A program made the translations under genes and the position numbers. A DNA stretch of 64,000 nt from Basidiobolus meristosporus CBS 931.73 (taxonomy: Eukaryota; Basidiobolomycota; Basidiobolomycetes; Basidiobolales; Basidiobolaceae). The notes beneath the pieces were generated by a model that did no database searches, was not told the DNA's origin, and saw only the letters and a program-made list of their open reading frames with translations. The stretch covers positions 62,001 to 126,000 of the forward strand of contig MCFE01000082.1 of the NCBI GenBank assembly GCA_002104905.1, given 5' to 3'. Of this stretch, positions 36,875 through 48,329 are shown piece after piece (the first letter of the stretch is position 1; every line of letters starts with the position of its first letter).

Positions 36875-39800
36875 AGGCTGTATGATATCAAGATCATCAA
36901 TCTCTTGGGGCATAAAGATTTCAGTGCCGTCGTGTAACAAAATTTCGTCATACATATCTTACTGATGCTGAGTATCGGTCTGGTGTTTTATTTGTTATGA
37001 GTTCTGTGAGCGCCTAGGCTATGTGACTCTTAGCAAATGAAAGAATTACTAATAATTAGATCAGCGCACCTATATCTACCTGTTCACTTTCCACTTTTCG
37101 CTTACCATCGACAACAAAGCTCAATCAAACTATGGGTGTTCAGCAAAACATACGTATGTATCTTAAAATTCTAGAGTGCAAAACATGCCCCTATGCAAAA
37201 TCTCAAACTTGGAATTCATCTAATAATCAAGTGGTATTCAGCCGGTATTCTCACGGTATTATCCTGGCATTCAGCTGGTGTTTTTCCTTTAGATTTTTAG
37301 TTGCAATGTTTGGTGAAAGTAGTGAGTAGCAGATTACCAAATCTAGTATGGATGCTAGTTGGCCGAGTCTCCTCATGGAAAATATATCTGCTTGTCAGCC
37401 AAATAGCAGGTATTGGAGATATTGAGAGTTGTTAGTTTAGAGAAACTCGGAATTCAGCTGATATTATGACGGTTTTCTGCTGGCCTTTTCTTAATTTTTT
37501 TCTTGGGGGATGTTGAGCTAGGCGAAACATGGATAACAGATTTGTGTACGTGTGATGATGTTCTGGTACAGACACCATTGCATTGAAAATACAGAACACC
37601 CATGGTAGATTCAGACTGGTACTATATTGGATGAATATCATACATCCTTCCCTATCCTTTCACAGATTAGCACCGTTACCCTAGTGAGAGCAAAACTCTG
37701 ACAGCTCTCTTACCCGGTAGCTATTAGCATAGTACTCCAGATCATCATTGAGCATGAGTGGGTGCCTTCGTGTTGACGAATAGGTTAGATGTTTGAACTG
37801 ACTTCACAAAGCCCTCAAAGTCTGCATCATACTGATACTGACGCCGCTTGATCTACTTTAAGCATGAGTTCAAGTGGAATCATTCATTGATCGTAAACAC
37901 ATTACTGGAATTGGCAATTGTGGCAATATCGGATCCCATACAGTAGACTTAATCAACTGGTATGACGGAAATCGCAACAGGAAGCCAGGCTCCACCAAGT
38001 CCAAGAGTGACTCCGCTGCCAAACGATTTGGGCGATAGAATGCATGGTCTTACAGAATCAGATGCTGGACAGGTAGAACCTGGTAGACTAACACTTTGGA
38101 CATGCCGTCCAATCATTTTCCCACCCCACAACCAACCCTTTACAGTTTAGCACCAAACAAACGGATTCAATTTTTTGGCTGATTACAGATCCGAACCCCC
38201 TACACAATCATCATGAAGGACAACGGTCAATACCCGGTAATGACTCATAACCAACCTGATTCTGTAAACTGGTTGCCAAATACTCAGAACACCACACGTT
38301 TGCAGATCGAAGATGAATCAAACTCACACCAATCGACATAAATGGCAAGGGCTAGAAATAACCTACAAATTGTAACTGTAGCTTCCTGGTGGCTGATGCC
38401 AATAACGTCTAGAGGGGATGGCTGGTGAGCACGCAGGTGGATATGACACATGCTCAGAGCGGATCTCCTCCTCGCCACCCTCATATGATTCTTATCTCCA
38501 AGCACCCATGACGAATCGTGGCAATGAAATCATAGTAACCAGCATTCGAACAGTATCTAGATGCGGATTCTTATCGATAAACACCCTGTCATTGCTAGGC
38601 TGATCCAAATATGGTCCGGCCTCATTAAAGGGTGCTTCAGTTATGGCGCAAATGGATTGAAACAAATATCCAACGCCGGAAATATACAAAAGCATAGGGG
38701 TAGCCCTGGCATTATGAAAAACCGATTGCTAGATATATCCGTGCTCTCACTTCAGCAATGAATGTGGTAAATTGGATGCCATTATTGGGCGATTTGTATG
38801 GACATCTGCGAATTTAAGTGCGTAAGGTGGTATCCTAAGCAGCGAAAAGTGGCATGAGGCATTGGTCCAAATTTCCAGGTGTCGATGATTAGCGCATATG
38901 AGGCCATTCGCGGTCGACTATTGAGGAATGTGAAATGGCTGGAATCTCTATGTTGCTGATGAAAATACATCACTGACAAAGCTTTCACCGGCTTCACTTT
39001 CCCGAAGCAATATTGACACTGTTTTCGAGTAGCTGACATCGTATGATAGCGTGGAAATTCAGAAACGCATGCCATCGCACCAGCTCTACAGGTTATTCCC
39101 ATGGGGACATCGATTGTTTGTTAAGTAATAGATGCTCGATTCGATAGAGGTTCACATCCACTCAGTTAATCATGTCTAATTGTCATCATCCCTCGTATGA
39201 GATCCATGAACCCGCAGCACGTGTTGACACTAATATTAGTCCATAGTCTAGGTGAAATGAACGATGGCTTTCAGATACAATTTTCCTGAAGTCTCCCGAT
39301 GGCCATTACCTTTTTCAAAGCACAATTGTATACATATCCGGTTTTTCCCTCACCATCAGTAGTTAGAGTGAAAAACCCCCTATAGTCAGCAAACCCCCTT
39401 TGCTTATCATCAATGGCCTACACAATTCTAGGTGCTGGACTGTCAATAATGTACATGCAAATCAATAAGACCGATTTAATCAGCGACTCTAGACCTGAAA
39501 GGTTATCTTGCCTCGTTGAGGTCCCTTCATTGTGAACGATAGCGTCTGGAGATAGTGTCCCAATGATTCCAATAATTGAATCGACTTGTCATGACCTCCC
39601 TATTTAGTAAGAAGATCGCACCGATCTGAGCTAATCAGGAAGACTCAAGACCAATCCGAGTTTTTCCAATTTCCATACATCCGTATCTCTGACTATCTGC
39701 AGTGGAAATCCCGTACATGCACTTGGTCAATGAATTTCGAAGGATATCGCCAAAAAGGAACTCAATGGCACAATGTCATTCAGTTGGAAAAATCCGCTCA

Positions 39801-39942
39801 ACTGATTTGGCCCAATCATGGCCAAATGCAGGTGCAGGTGTTGATAAGAATCTGACTTCTCCCTATAAAAGAGCGGCCGTCCTCCCACTGGAGAGACGGA
39901 CATTGATTCATTCAACTACGTAAGAATTACAACAGCGGTATC
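36875..39942. other. 3.1 kb gene-poor tract
   Basis: No secure gene. Minus-strand frames at 38492-38695 (67 codons) and 38782-39102 (106 codons) are the most protein-like but have no family resemblance and no consistent splice joints. A 22-base element at 39177-39198 matches one at 32031-32052. The last 80 bases contain the TATA box of the zinc-finger gene. Confidence 0.45.
39864..39870 (+). promoter_or_regulatory. TATA box of the zinc-finger gene
   Basis: TATAAAA, 73 bases upstream of the ATG at 39943. Confidence 0.55.
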
Positions 39943-40593
39943 ATGGCTGCACAATCACCTCGCTTATCATTCATTCTTCAGTCTGAAGACAATCTCCAAA
40001 AGCAACTAGCTGGCAAAAGCATTCGCCCATACAGCTGCACAGTCTGTAAGAAATCGTTTCGCCGCAATGAACACTTGATCCGACATGTTCGCACCCATAC
40101 TGGAGAAAAGCCTTACTCCTGCTCGTACGCCAGCTGCAGTAAGCGTTTCTCCAGATCAGACGAATTGGCCAGGCACATTCGAACCCACCAGAAAAGAGAG
40201 GTTCAAAAATTCAGCCTTGTTTACTCCTACCCATGCCTGAGCAACAACGGAAATGCCTGTTTATTTTCCAGTTTTCCTTCCCAGGCACTTTCATCTGCCA
40301 AATCTACCCCGGAGCCAGAGACGGCCCCATGTGTGGCATCCCGAGGTGACTTTATTGATACTCTCGGTCGGTATGAACCTTACCATGTGCTGCCTACCAA
40401 GTGGAGGCCGATCCGAAGCCCCCACGGCGCAAGGTGGAGTTCTGCCGCTAGTTCATTGCAATCTAGCCCGGCGGTATCATCCGATTCTGAATTTGAGGAT
40501 GATCTATCATCAAGCGGCAATTGCCGTGAAGCTAGTGCTCAACCCCCAGAATTATCTTCCAATGCTCACAGACTATCGTTCATCCTGAACTAG
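39943..40593 (+). CDS. two-finger C2H2 transcription factor (Mig1/Msn2 style)
   Basis: A single exon of 216 residues. Two tandem C2H2 fingers at about residues 29-80: finger 1 is C-x2-C-x12-H-x3-H with helix RNEHLIRH, finger 2 is C-x4-C-x12-H-x3-H with helix RSDELARH, joined by the standard TGEKPY linker. Finger 2 matches Mig1/CreA; finger 1 is closer to Msn2. Such pairs bind GC-rich or CCCCT-type sites in carbon or stress regulation. The rest is Ser-rich with an acidic patch ([12 protein letters not shown]). Oddly, RLSFIL occurs near the N-terminus (residues 7-12) and again as the last residues (RLSFILN). The DNA target and pathway are inference. Confidence 0.92.
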   Translation: MAAQSPRLSFILQSEDNLQKQLAGKSIRPYSCTVCKKSFRRNEHLIRHVRTHTGEKPYSCSYASCSKRFSRSDELARHIRTHQKREVQKFSLVYSYPCLSNNGNACLFSSFPSQALSSAKSTPEPETAPCVASRGDFIDTLGRYEPYHVLPTKWRPIRSPHGARWSSAASSLQSSPAVSSDSEFEDDLSSSGNCREASAQPPELSSNAHRLSFILN

Positions 40594-41953
40594 TAGTGTT
40601 GCATATATTTAGTAATGATATAATTTGTACATAGTATAGATACGTGTAGCATACATAGAGCCTTAATAAAACGCACATACTCAAATTCGACTCAGCCTTT
40701 CTTTCCGCGGCACTTAGGATGTTTGCTTATCAGCATGATCGCGTTCGAAGACCCTGCTGGATCGGTCCAATCACTTGGCATCCCGGCTACATAGTCAACC
40801 ATCTCACGAGTTGGATAATTTGAGCACAATCGATTTGCTAATGATAAGGCAAGTTTAGTGGGGGGGAGTAGTGATATGTCACCACGAGCAAATTGTACTG
40901 ATACAGCTGATCTAGAGCCTTGAAGTTGAATGGAGGTGGCTAATACTCAATCATTAGTTGGTCGTGGTATCCAGAGTGCCTATTTTTAGATGATGGGGAG
41001 ATCATGATACAAGTTTGCTATTACATGATGAATGGCAAGATAGTGTGTGTGTTTTCATTGGATGTTTCGATCAAGGCAGAGGTTGACTTCACCAATGACT
41101 TAACCATCCTTAAAGGTCAAATAGTACAATTCGGTTATATTGAACAAAGCTCGCCAAAACTGGCTGCAGCAAGTGGAGTAACAGTTAGGGAGTGCTTGAT
41201 TCCTCCAAAGCTAGCTTGTTGTGTGTAACACGTATTATGAGCTGTTTGCTCAACACGAATTAATGTTATACCATCTCTTGATATTCAGTTGATGGTTGGG
41301 GTACATCAGAGCAAAGCAGCACATATCATCCCTTTGGTAAAAAAATTCATCTGCCGTGACCCTTCTTTCGGCAATGAGATACAAAATTGGACTGGTGCAC
41401 ATGGAGAGTTGAACAAGGCAAATTTACGTTTAGTATCAGCACATGGTATCCGGATGGTTTGACTCGCATTAAACCTTACTTTTTCAGAAGGGGAATCTCA
41501 CCCCAGCATATGTTTCCATTATAAACCGAGTCTGATTATGGCGATAGGTACCCTTGCTAGTCTTAACTGGGAAAATAATTCTGCTTTGTTTGAGAGGAGA
41601 GCCTGCTGGAAGTAGTATGTTCCGCCTGATACGAAGATAGGCACCATCTGGTGAATCCGTTTTCGGACATGCCGCTTCAGGAAGTAGAGAAAGGGGGTGG
41701 AGAACCTACAAACCTATTTAGGAAGGAATGAATACTGTTGATAGTAGAGTCCAAACACGGACGAGATTGAGATCTATCTACGAATTCCCTAAACACAAGC
41801 CAAGGTTACATGATTCCGCACCATGTGCGCTCCATGAGCCATTGCTCTGATTTGAAAGTAGTCACATTTCTGATGAAAATTGAATTTTTGAATCCGGATA
41901 CTATGTGTGAGTAGAGCAGACAACTTTAGCCATACAAGCTCCGCAGCCTACCC
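40594..41953. other. 1.4 kb intergenic
   Basis: A run of seven G at about 40861 and a 74-codon plus-strand frame at 41004-41228 are visible; neither resembles a known element. No gene is supported. Confidence 0.5.
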
Positions 41954-42421
41954 ATGGATAAATATCCTCTTGATACAACCTGGAACTGTTCCTTCGGATC
42001 CGAAATTAGCGGGAATGGCGTTCAAACAATATCATCTCGAGTGTTGTGGGATTCCTTTAAGATCCGAGAATTGATATCCTTAATGTTGAAGATAGATCAC
42101 CCGGCACTGTTGATCAATCTCTGCCTGACTCTCAACGTGTACGCAATATCATATATTTGGCCAGAATGGGCCGTCCCAGGTTACTATATGCTCAAGGATT
42201 GTCTCCAGTGGTTTTTGGATGGCAAGCCTGTTTATCTGTTGCGCGACTGTGACTTTGTACTTCCAGCTTACCTTAGAGATGAGCCGCCGTTTCGATGGTT
42301 GGCTGGCTTACATGATTTTAGTTATCTTGCAACCCAATCACTAGCGGTACGGAATGTTCGTAGAAGGTATCCACGATTCCAATACAAAACCTTAGCCCTC
42401 CCCGGTCAACGTGATTCATAA
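41954..42421 (+). CDS. orphan ORF, unknown
   Basis: ATG-initiated frame of 155 residues starting MDKYPLDTTWNCSFGSEI. I recognise no family. It is rich in Trp, Leu and Tyr, with a moderately hydrophobic segment (HPALLINLCLTLNVYAISYI) that could be a buried helix or one membrane pass, and a basic C-terminus (VRNVRRRYPRFQYK). No clear TATA box or splice signal was found. Its length is above most chance frames here, and the frame contains sensible amino-acid composition, but it stands alone in a gene-poor tract. Confidence 0.4.
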   Translation: MDKYPLDTTWNCSFGSEISGNGVQTISSRVLWDSFKIRELISLMLKIDHPALLINLCLTLNVYAISYIWPEWAVPGYYMLKDCLQWFLDGKPVYLLRDCDFVLPAYLRDEPPFRWLAGLHDFSYLATQSLAVRNVRRRYPRFQYKTLALPGQRDS

Positions 42422-45199
42422 ATGGGAATTGAACACCTGGATGAGACCATGGTTTCGGTAAAACATCATTTGCACACAAAATAAGGCAACCAGGCGATAA
42501 TAACGTTTAGTTGCCTGTAGATCAGGAAAGGACACAACATGCTTAAAACATCCCGAATGTACTTTTGTTGATGCGCACTGTGGTTCCCAGTTGGATTTGG
42601 CGATTTGCTTACCTTATTGATTGAATATCGTGCGGCTACCTGTCTATGTTGGACGTCCACGAATCAGTTATTGAACTTTGCACATCACCAAGGTAATCAC
42701 TGGTTGCCACAATATCTCCTGAAGTGCTAGATTTGAGCCTGTTTAGGTTGGTATCGGGATTGTGTTAATCGTCGACTTCTGATAAGCCAAGCTCTAGCAA
42801 CTTATCTCGAGGTTTCCAAGTATACAAGTCAATCTATACAGTTTGAATAGTTGGCCCCAGAATTTTGCCTTTCAGCTATCAGAAGAAAATGAACCTATAT
42901 ATTAATTGACCGAGTGGCTTGGGCAGATGTACTCTGCTCTAGATCTAGATCTATCATTGCAAGTCCGTTGATATTGCTAATGGGCTACTGAAGAATACTT
43001 GCGACGGAACAATAACTCAATTGCTATAGTAAGCAACATATCAAACCTTCCCATACCTCGTAACTATTTTGTCAGTTGAACTTCAGAACCTAGATCAACT
43101 GCGGGTTCCAAACATCATTGAAGCATTGGAATCCAATTTTTGCTTTGTGTAGTGGTGATATTACCACGTCATATTTAGCCGTCAGTGGTTGGCATATTGC
43201 AGTTTCACACGCTTTTCTTTGAACGTAAGAAACTTACCGGCGATGGAGAGAAAGGGCAGGTAGGTAGATATAAAGGAAGTGGAACATGATGGTGAATTCG
43301 AGAAATTGTTTATTTTACTACTTTGCAAAGTATACTGCGCTACGCATACCAATTATTTGGCGGAGAATTATGCTATGCTGTTATATAGCAACTGCCGGTG
43401 AATTCGAATCTTAGGTATTGTAAATATCTACATATCCGGGACATGTACCTCAGCCAAAAATCGCTACACTAAGCATGATAATTTGAAGTCAACAGACAAA
43501 AGATTGCTAGATTCATCCACTTCATAGTGTCAATTAATTGGAGAATCTATCAAGTCATTTTTGTACATGATTAGTACTATAACCCAAGGATTTTTGTTTC
43601 GTAACAATTAACTACTTGGGCTTGGAAACATTGAATATATTCATTCAGAACCAGTGCTGTCCCAAAGATCTTGCATTGCGCTCATCAAGGACACGTCGCG
43701 CTGTCTTATAGATACCCTCTACAATGGAGTATTAAACTCTACATATTGGTGAGTCACTTGGTACTTACAATTTATATTGTGGCAAATATTGGGAAGATGC
43801 ATACAAAACTGGGAGTAGGATTCTCAAATGTGTCAACGTATCCTAATAGTACACACTGATGCACACCTCAATATACAACTCTATGGATGTATAAACATAT
43901 TTTGGTACACAAATCACTGTTTTTAAACTTTTGCATAGATAGTATTTGTTGTAATTTTCACATTGGTACCTCAAAAAATATACATTAGCTTAGTCTATGT
44001 AGCTTATTATTTCCTGACCAAATTCCCTGTCAAGACTTTGAATATATTCACCAAAACGCCAGTTACGCAGAGCATGTTATTTCCCAAAGTTGTCTAAAAG
44101 ACTCTAAACTTAGCACACAGACTCTTGGGATCTTGCTGAAGATGTAGTAGTGTAGTAGTCGCGTTTCTTAGCCTTCCTAAGCATATTTCACGTGTTTTCC
44201 AAGATCATTTAAAAGTACAAATACCACTTTCACCCAATCATTCATTGAAAGTAAACGTGGTATTTATGCATTTAGTAAGTCTTGACGAAAAGTACGGAAT
44301 ATATTTAGGCGTAAATACGAGATTTACAACATATCATACTACAAAAGATTGCTTTCATCGGGTCGAAGGAGGATGTGGACAATATTTCTTCCAAGTTATG
44401 GTAAATATTCTAAATCGGATAGATATGTACGCGTGTCAGAATGCCAACAAGAAAACAAAAGTCCAAGCTTGGAATCTCAACCAGAAGAGATTGACGGTCA
44501 ATTCAAGATCTATGAATAATTGGGTATAATACTAATAACTGGCAACAGAATGAAGCAATCCCAAATCCCTTGGGGGTGAAGGACCTTTAACGGTTAATCG
44601 ATTGCAATGGAATAATCGGGTACGATGGAATTATATGCAAAATGATCGATCTGTGAAGTATGTTATGAAGCTCGAATTTTACGATGAGTTTGGGGGAATT
44701 TTGAATACCTCAGATACTATCATTTGTATATTACCGCAATATTGTATAGTCATCAAATACAGATAACGTGGGTTTCCTGACGATGCATTCAATATAGAAA
44801 GCAACATAAGGATCCTATGGCGTTAACCTGTCAATTATCATCCAGTCTCTCATATTGAAGTTACAGTAGAAGAGTGATCCTGCTGCTGCACTAATGCAAG
44901 AATGCTCGTAGACTACCGAATTGGACCAGCTATGCTGAGGCCTGTAAAACTTGGTTGAGCCCAGGTATTTTATTGACAGATTTAACATTTGTCGCACGTG
45001 ACATTCATGTGAAGAGTACGAGGAGCGAGGAAAAGAGATCAAGGAGGGGGAAGGGGAGGGGAGAAGGATCAAGCCCTATTTGGGGGGAGGCAGGTAGCCA
45101 CAACAGAAGTAGAAGATATCCCGATTATTGTTCAAAAAATTCATATATAATTACAATGGGAAATAGCAAGAGAGAAAAGTATGCATTGTGCAACAAACC
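42422..45199. other. 2.8 kb gene-poor tract with a purine-rich block
   Basis: No secure gene. A 94-codon frame at 44245-44529 (+) has no family resemblance. Between about 45010 and 45092 the plus strand is almost entirely purine (GAGGAGCGAGG, GGAGGGGGAAGGGGAGGGG), near the WNK 3' end. Confidence 0.5.
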
Positions 45200-47597
45200 C
45201 TACAAATGGTCCCAATTGGGATCATCAATCGCGTGAATCGTTCCAGTCGGTGTAGAGTTCGTGCTTAGCTTGGCCGGTATCCTAGGGCTACGGCTTACTT
45301 TTCCAAACAGTGCGTTCCTTAACGCCCTTCTTGCAAAGACTGTCAACCCCAACCCTGCCCAATCTTCGTCGTGAAGTTCGCGTAGATCCCCCACGGTCAT
45401 GATATCTTGATCTTGAAGTTTGGCTAGCCAGTCATTGGCCTTGTCCATTGGGCGGTTAGTTGCAATGGCGACGTCTCGTACGATATCCTCCACTGGGCAC
45501 TCATCGGAATAATCTAAATTTCAATAGGTTAGCAAGTAGATATAAACGACCAAACTCAAGCCGGAATGTTACCCCGAACTGAGAGCGCATCCTCGTATTC
45601 GGATTTCCATTCATGAATCGACGATACTCGAGACAAGTTTTCGGAAGGGATGTCCATAGCTAGCGATGGCCCTTCCGCATCGGGCGCATGAGAGCCCAAC
45701 GCTGGAACAGTGTGGGAATGAAGGCTTTCAAGGCTCTCAGCTGTGGATGGCCTGTTCTCAACAGGAGCTGATGGCTTCTTTTCACCGGTGAACAACTTCA
45801 AGGCGTTAGCTAGGAAACTCCTTCCTGTCTGCGTTAACGATTTGGTATGTTGATTCTCCAGGGTTTGCTGTTCCGAATCATGCAGGAGATTATCAACACC
45901 CGTAAGGTTCACCGATCGCTCCTCAGCCGCTCTGGCTCGTTTTTCCGAAAGTTCCGCCTTCTTTTCGGCTTCCACGGCACGCTCGTTAGCTCTGGCAAGC
46001 TCCCTTTTGGCGAGATCCAGCTCCGAAAAGATACCATTTCCACCATTACCCAAGCCTTGATCATCATCCGACTTAGCTTTACTGAGCTCTTTCAGAATTC
46101 GGTTAATCTCGAATGTGATCAAATGCTGGTATCTTTGTGGCAGGACATCTTCCTCAATCTAGGAGTGCGTGTTTAGATCAGTTCTTGAATAGACTCGAGC
46201 CGGGAAAAGTCTTACCATTTCTCTGACGACCTCCTCTGCGGTGTCCGAGTCGATATTGAAATCGAACTTCACCGAGATACGGTCGGTTCCTTTGAATACC
46301 ACCTGTAAAGTGAGCTGTGTCTTGGTTTCGTCTGAAGTTAGCAAGACGATTTCCGGATCGGCCGCGAGAAAAGGGTGATTCAGAATCTCTTGCGCAGTAT
46401 ATCTATAACCAAGAGTCAGTCAACTGAGCCAGGCAATAGTATACGTATCACAAACCTATCGTTTTCATCGGACAAGCAATTCTGGATCAACGCCAGGACT
46501 TCGGGGTCTTGGACCTTCGCAAGACAAGCAGGCTTGATCCCTTGGGAAACTTTTTTGAACACTTGGGCAGCGTTCTTGCACTCGTTGTACGGATACTCGC
46601 CGGTCATCATTTCAAGTAGACACATACCAAATGCGTAGATGTCCACCTTCTCGCTGTACCCCTTCTCTTCGTACATCTCTGGTGCCATGAACTCGGGAGT
46701 TCCTAATAATCGGCGGTTTAGGAGGCGTTCAAGCATAAAGATAGAAGCTGCTTACCAATGACCGTGTACTTCTTTCCCAGTTTCATTTTGGCGGTGCCCA
46801 TATCGCCAATTTTCACCTCCCCTTGGGCCCCGTTGATGAAGATATTATCACATTTGATATCTCGGTGGATGATCGGTGGGTCGTGGTTGTGAAGGTAGGA
46901 AAGCCCCTTGAGAATCTGCCGAGACCAGCGCTTGACAATTTTAATGTTCGGCAAGTCAAGCTTTTGAATGTACCTAGTAAGTGAAAGATCAGTGATTGAG
47001 CGAGAAGTCTTGCTGGTCAACGCGGACTTACTCGCGTAGAGTGCCGGAAGTCATCAGTTCGGTAATGAACACGAATTCCGGATTCCTGTACCAAGCGTCG
47101 TGAAAGGCAATGATGTTAGGGTGTCTCACACTCTTCAGAATCTCGATTTCCTGGCTAAGGTCTAAATATTCGGATTTGGAGGTCTTTGGTGGAGGAGTTA
47201 GGAGACATTAACTGCGAACAACACATCCCCCGAAAGCATTTACCTGAAAGCAATTCCAGGCCACCTCAAGACCTTCCTCTCGATCAATAGCTTTATACAC
47301 CACCTTGTACGCCCCTTTGCCTAATATCGTATTCAGCTGAGTCCGGAGGAGAAATGGGGTGGAAGGTGAAGAAACTATGAGAAACGGCAAGAAGTTTCAA
47401 GAGAAAAGTGTAGATAGAACCTTGGCAAAACGGCCCTTGGGGCCGATCTCGATGATCTTCTCCGCGCCATCGTTGGTACGATCAATAGTTGGTAAGTCAC
47501 TCTCCGATTCGGGAATCCCTTGGTGTGGGTTCGGCCTTTTCGTTTCAGAATCGCTGCCGCTTCCTGAATCTATACTCCGAGCAGACGCACTTGACAT
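45200..47597 (-). CDS. WNK-type protein kinase with OSR1_C-like and SAM-like domains
   Basis: Eight exons (47597-47421, 47336-47244, 47183-47032, 46973-46756, 46702-46456, 46402-46216, 46158-45573, 45513-45200) encode 657 residues. WNK kinases lack the usual strand-3 Lys: here the position reads LEVAWNCF, while a Lys sits in the glycine loop [11 protein letters not shown], the WNK arrangement. The catalytic loop is [11 protein letters not shown], the metal motif is DMG instead of DFG (IGDMGTAKM), then [12 protein letters not shown] and [13 protein letters not shown]. After the kinase, [16 protein letters not shown] resembles the OSR1 C-terminal (PF2) fold that binds RFxV motifs, followed by an Ala/Glu/Lys coiled coil ([20 protein letters not shown]) and a C-terminal helical region ([30 protein letters not shown]) of SAM type. 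In animals WNKs sense chloride and osmolarity; that role here is inferred. Confidence 0.92.
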
Positions 47598-48329
47598 GGT
47601 GGAGGTAACACCGGACACTTGCTCCCTGGTAAACTGGGACGGGCTCTTTGCGGGTAAGAAATGGGGGAGAGTCGTAAAGGATACTAGATTCTTGTTGAAG
47701 AACTGAGTGGCTACCTGATATTTTAACGCTAATGGAATGAATACCGAAGGAAATCGTTGGATCCTAGAAGTAACCGATTGGTGACCAAAACACAACTCCA
47801 CTCAGTCGTTGCTCCTTAGCGTGGCCTCGTGCGCTGGAGGGTAAGAAAATGTGGATGAGATCACGTGTACAAGGAAAGGTAACATTTTCAGGACCGATTT
47901 TTTATCGAAATTCCAAACAAATCCTTCACCCAAAGGTGGTTAATATTATACCAAATCGAAGATCACCAGGATAGATGGCGGTGAGATAGGTAATGGAATC
48001 AATGAATGGTATCAGCGAATCGAAGGTAAATCGAGACGACACCTAGAAGCCCAGAATATCTCTCTAGGAACGGAGGGCGCGATGGTGGTTGCGATTCCAT
48101 ACATGGATCGGTGTGGTGGCACATCGGATCGATTACACAGGTTAGCATACATGGCTTGCTGTGGGTTAAACCTATGTTGGGGCCAATATTTATGTGCAAT
48201 AAAATAAGAAGTATATTTATTTTTTGATCCTGGCCCTGTCATCATTCCCGAAATCCCCTCTGATGGAGCAGAGAGATCTCCGGTGGAACCTATTTGAAGG
48301 GATGATACATGAAGGTTGTTTGTTGGAGC
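47598..48329. other. intergenic, NAD(P)HX dehydratase 3' end to WNK promoter
   Basis: 730 bases between two minus-strand genes. A CACGTG motif lies at about 47874. No gene is supported. Confidence 0.55.

Noticed and set aside
38492-39102. Minus-strand frames of 67 and 106 codons in the 3 kb tract
   Set aside because: No family resemblance and no consistent donor/acceptor pair joins them.
45010-45092. Purine-rich strand bias, considered as a G-quadruplex or triplex element
   Set aside because: G-runs are uneven and interrupted; no four regular runs of three or more with short loops could be laid out confidently.
22883-45199. Search for transposons, tRNA, rRNA or CRISPR in the gene-poor tracts
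   Set aside because: No transposase or integrase motifs, terminal repeats, tRNA A/B boxes or regular repeat-spacer arrays were recognised by eye; a repeat-masking and tRNAscan run would settle it.
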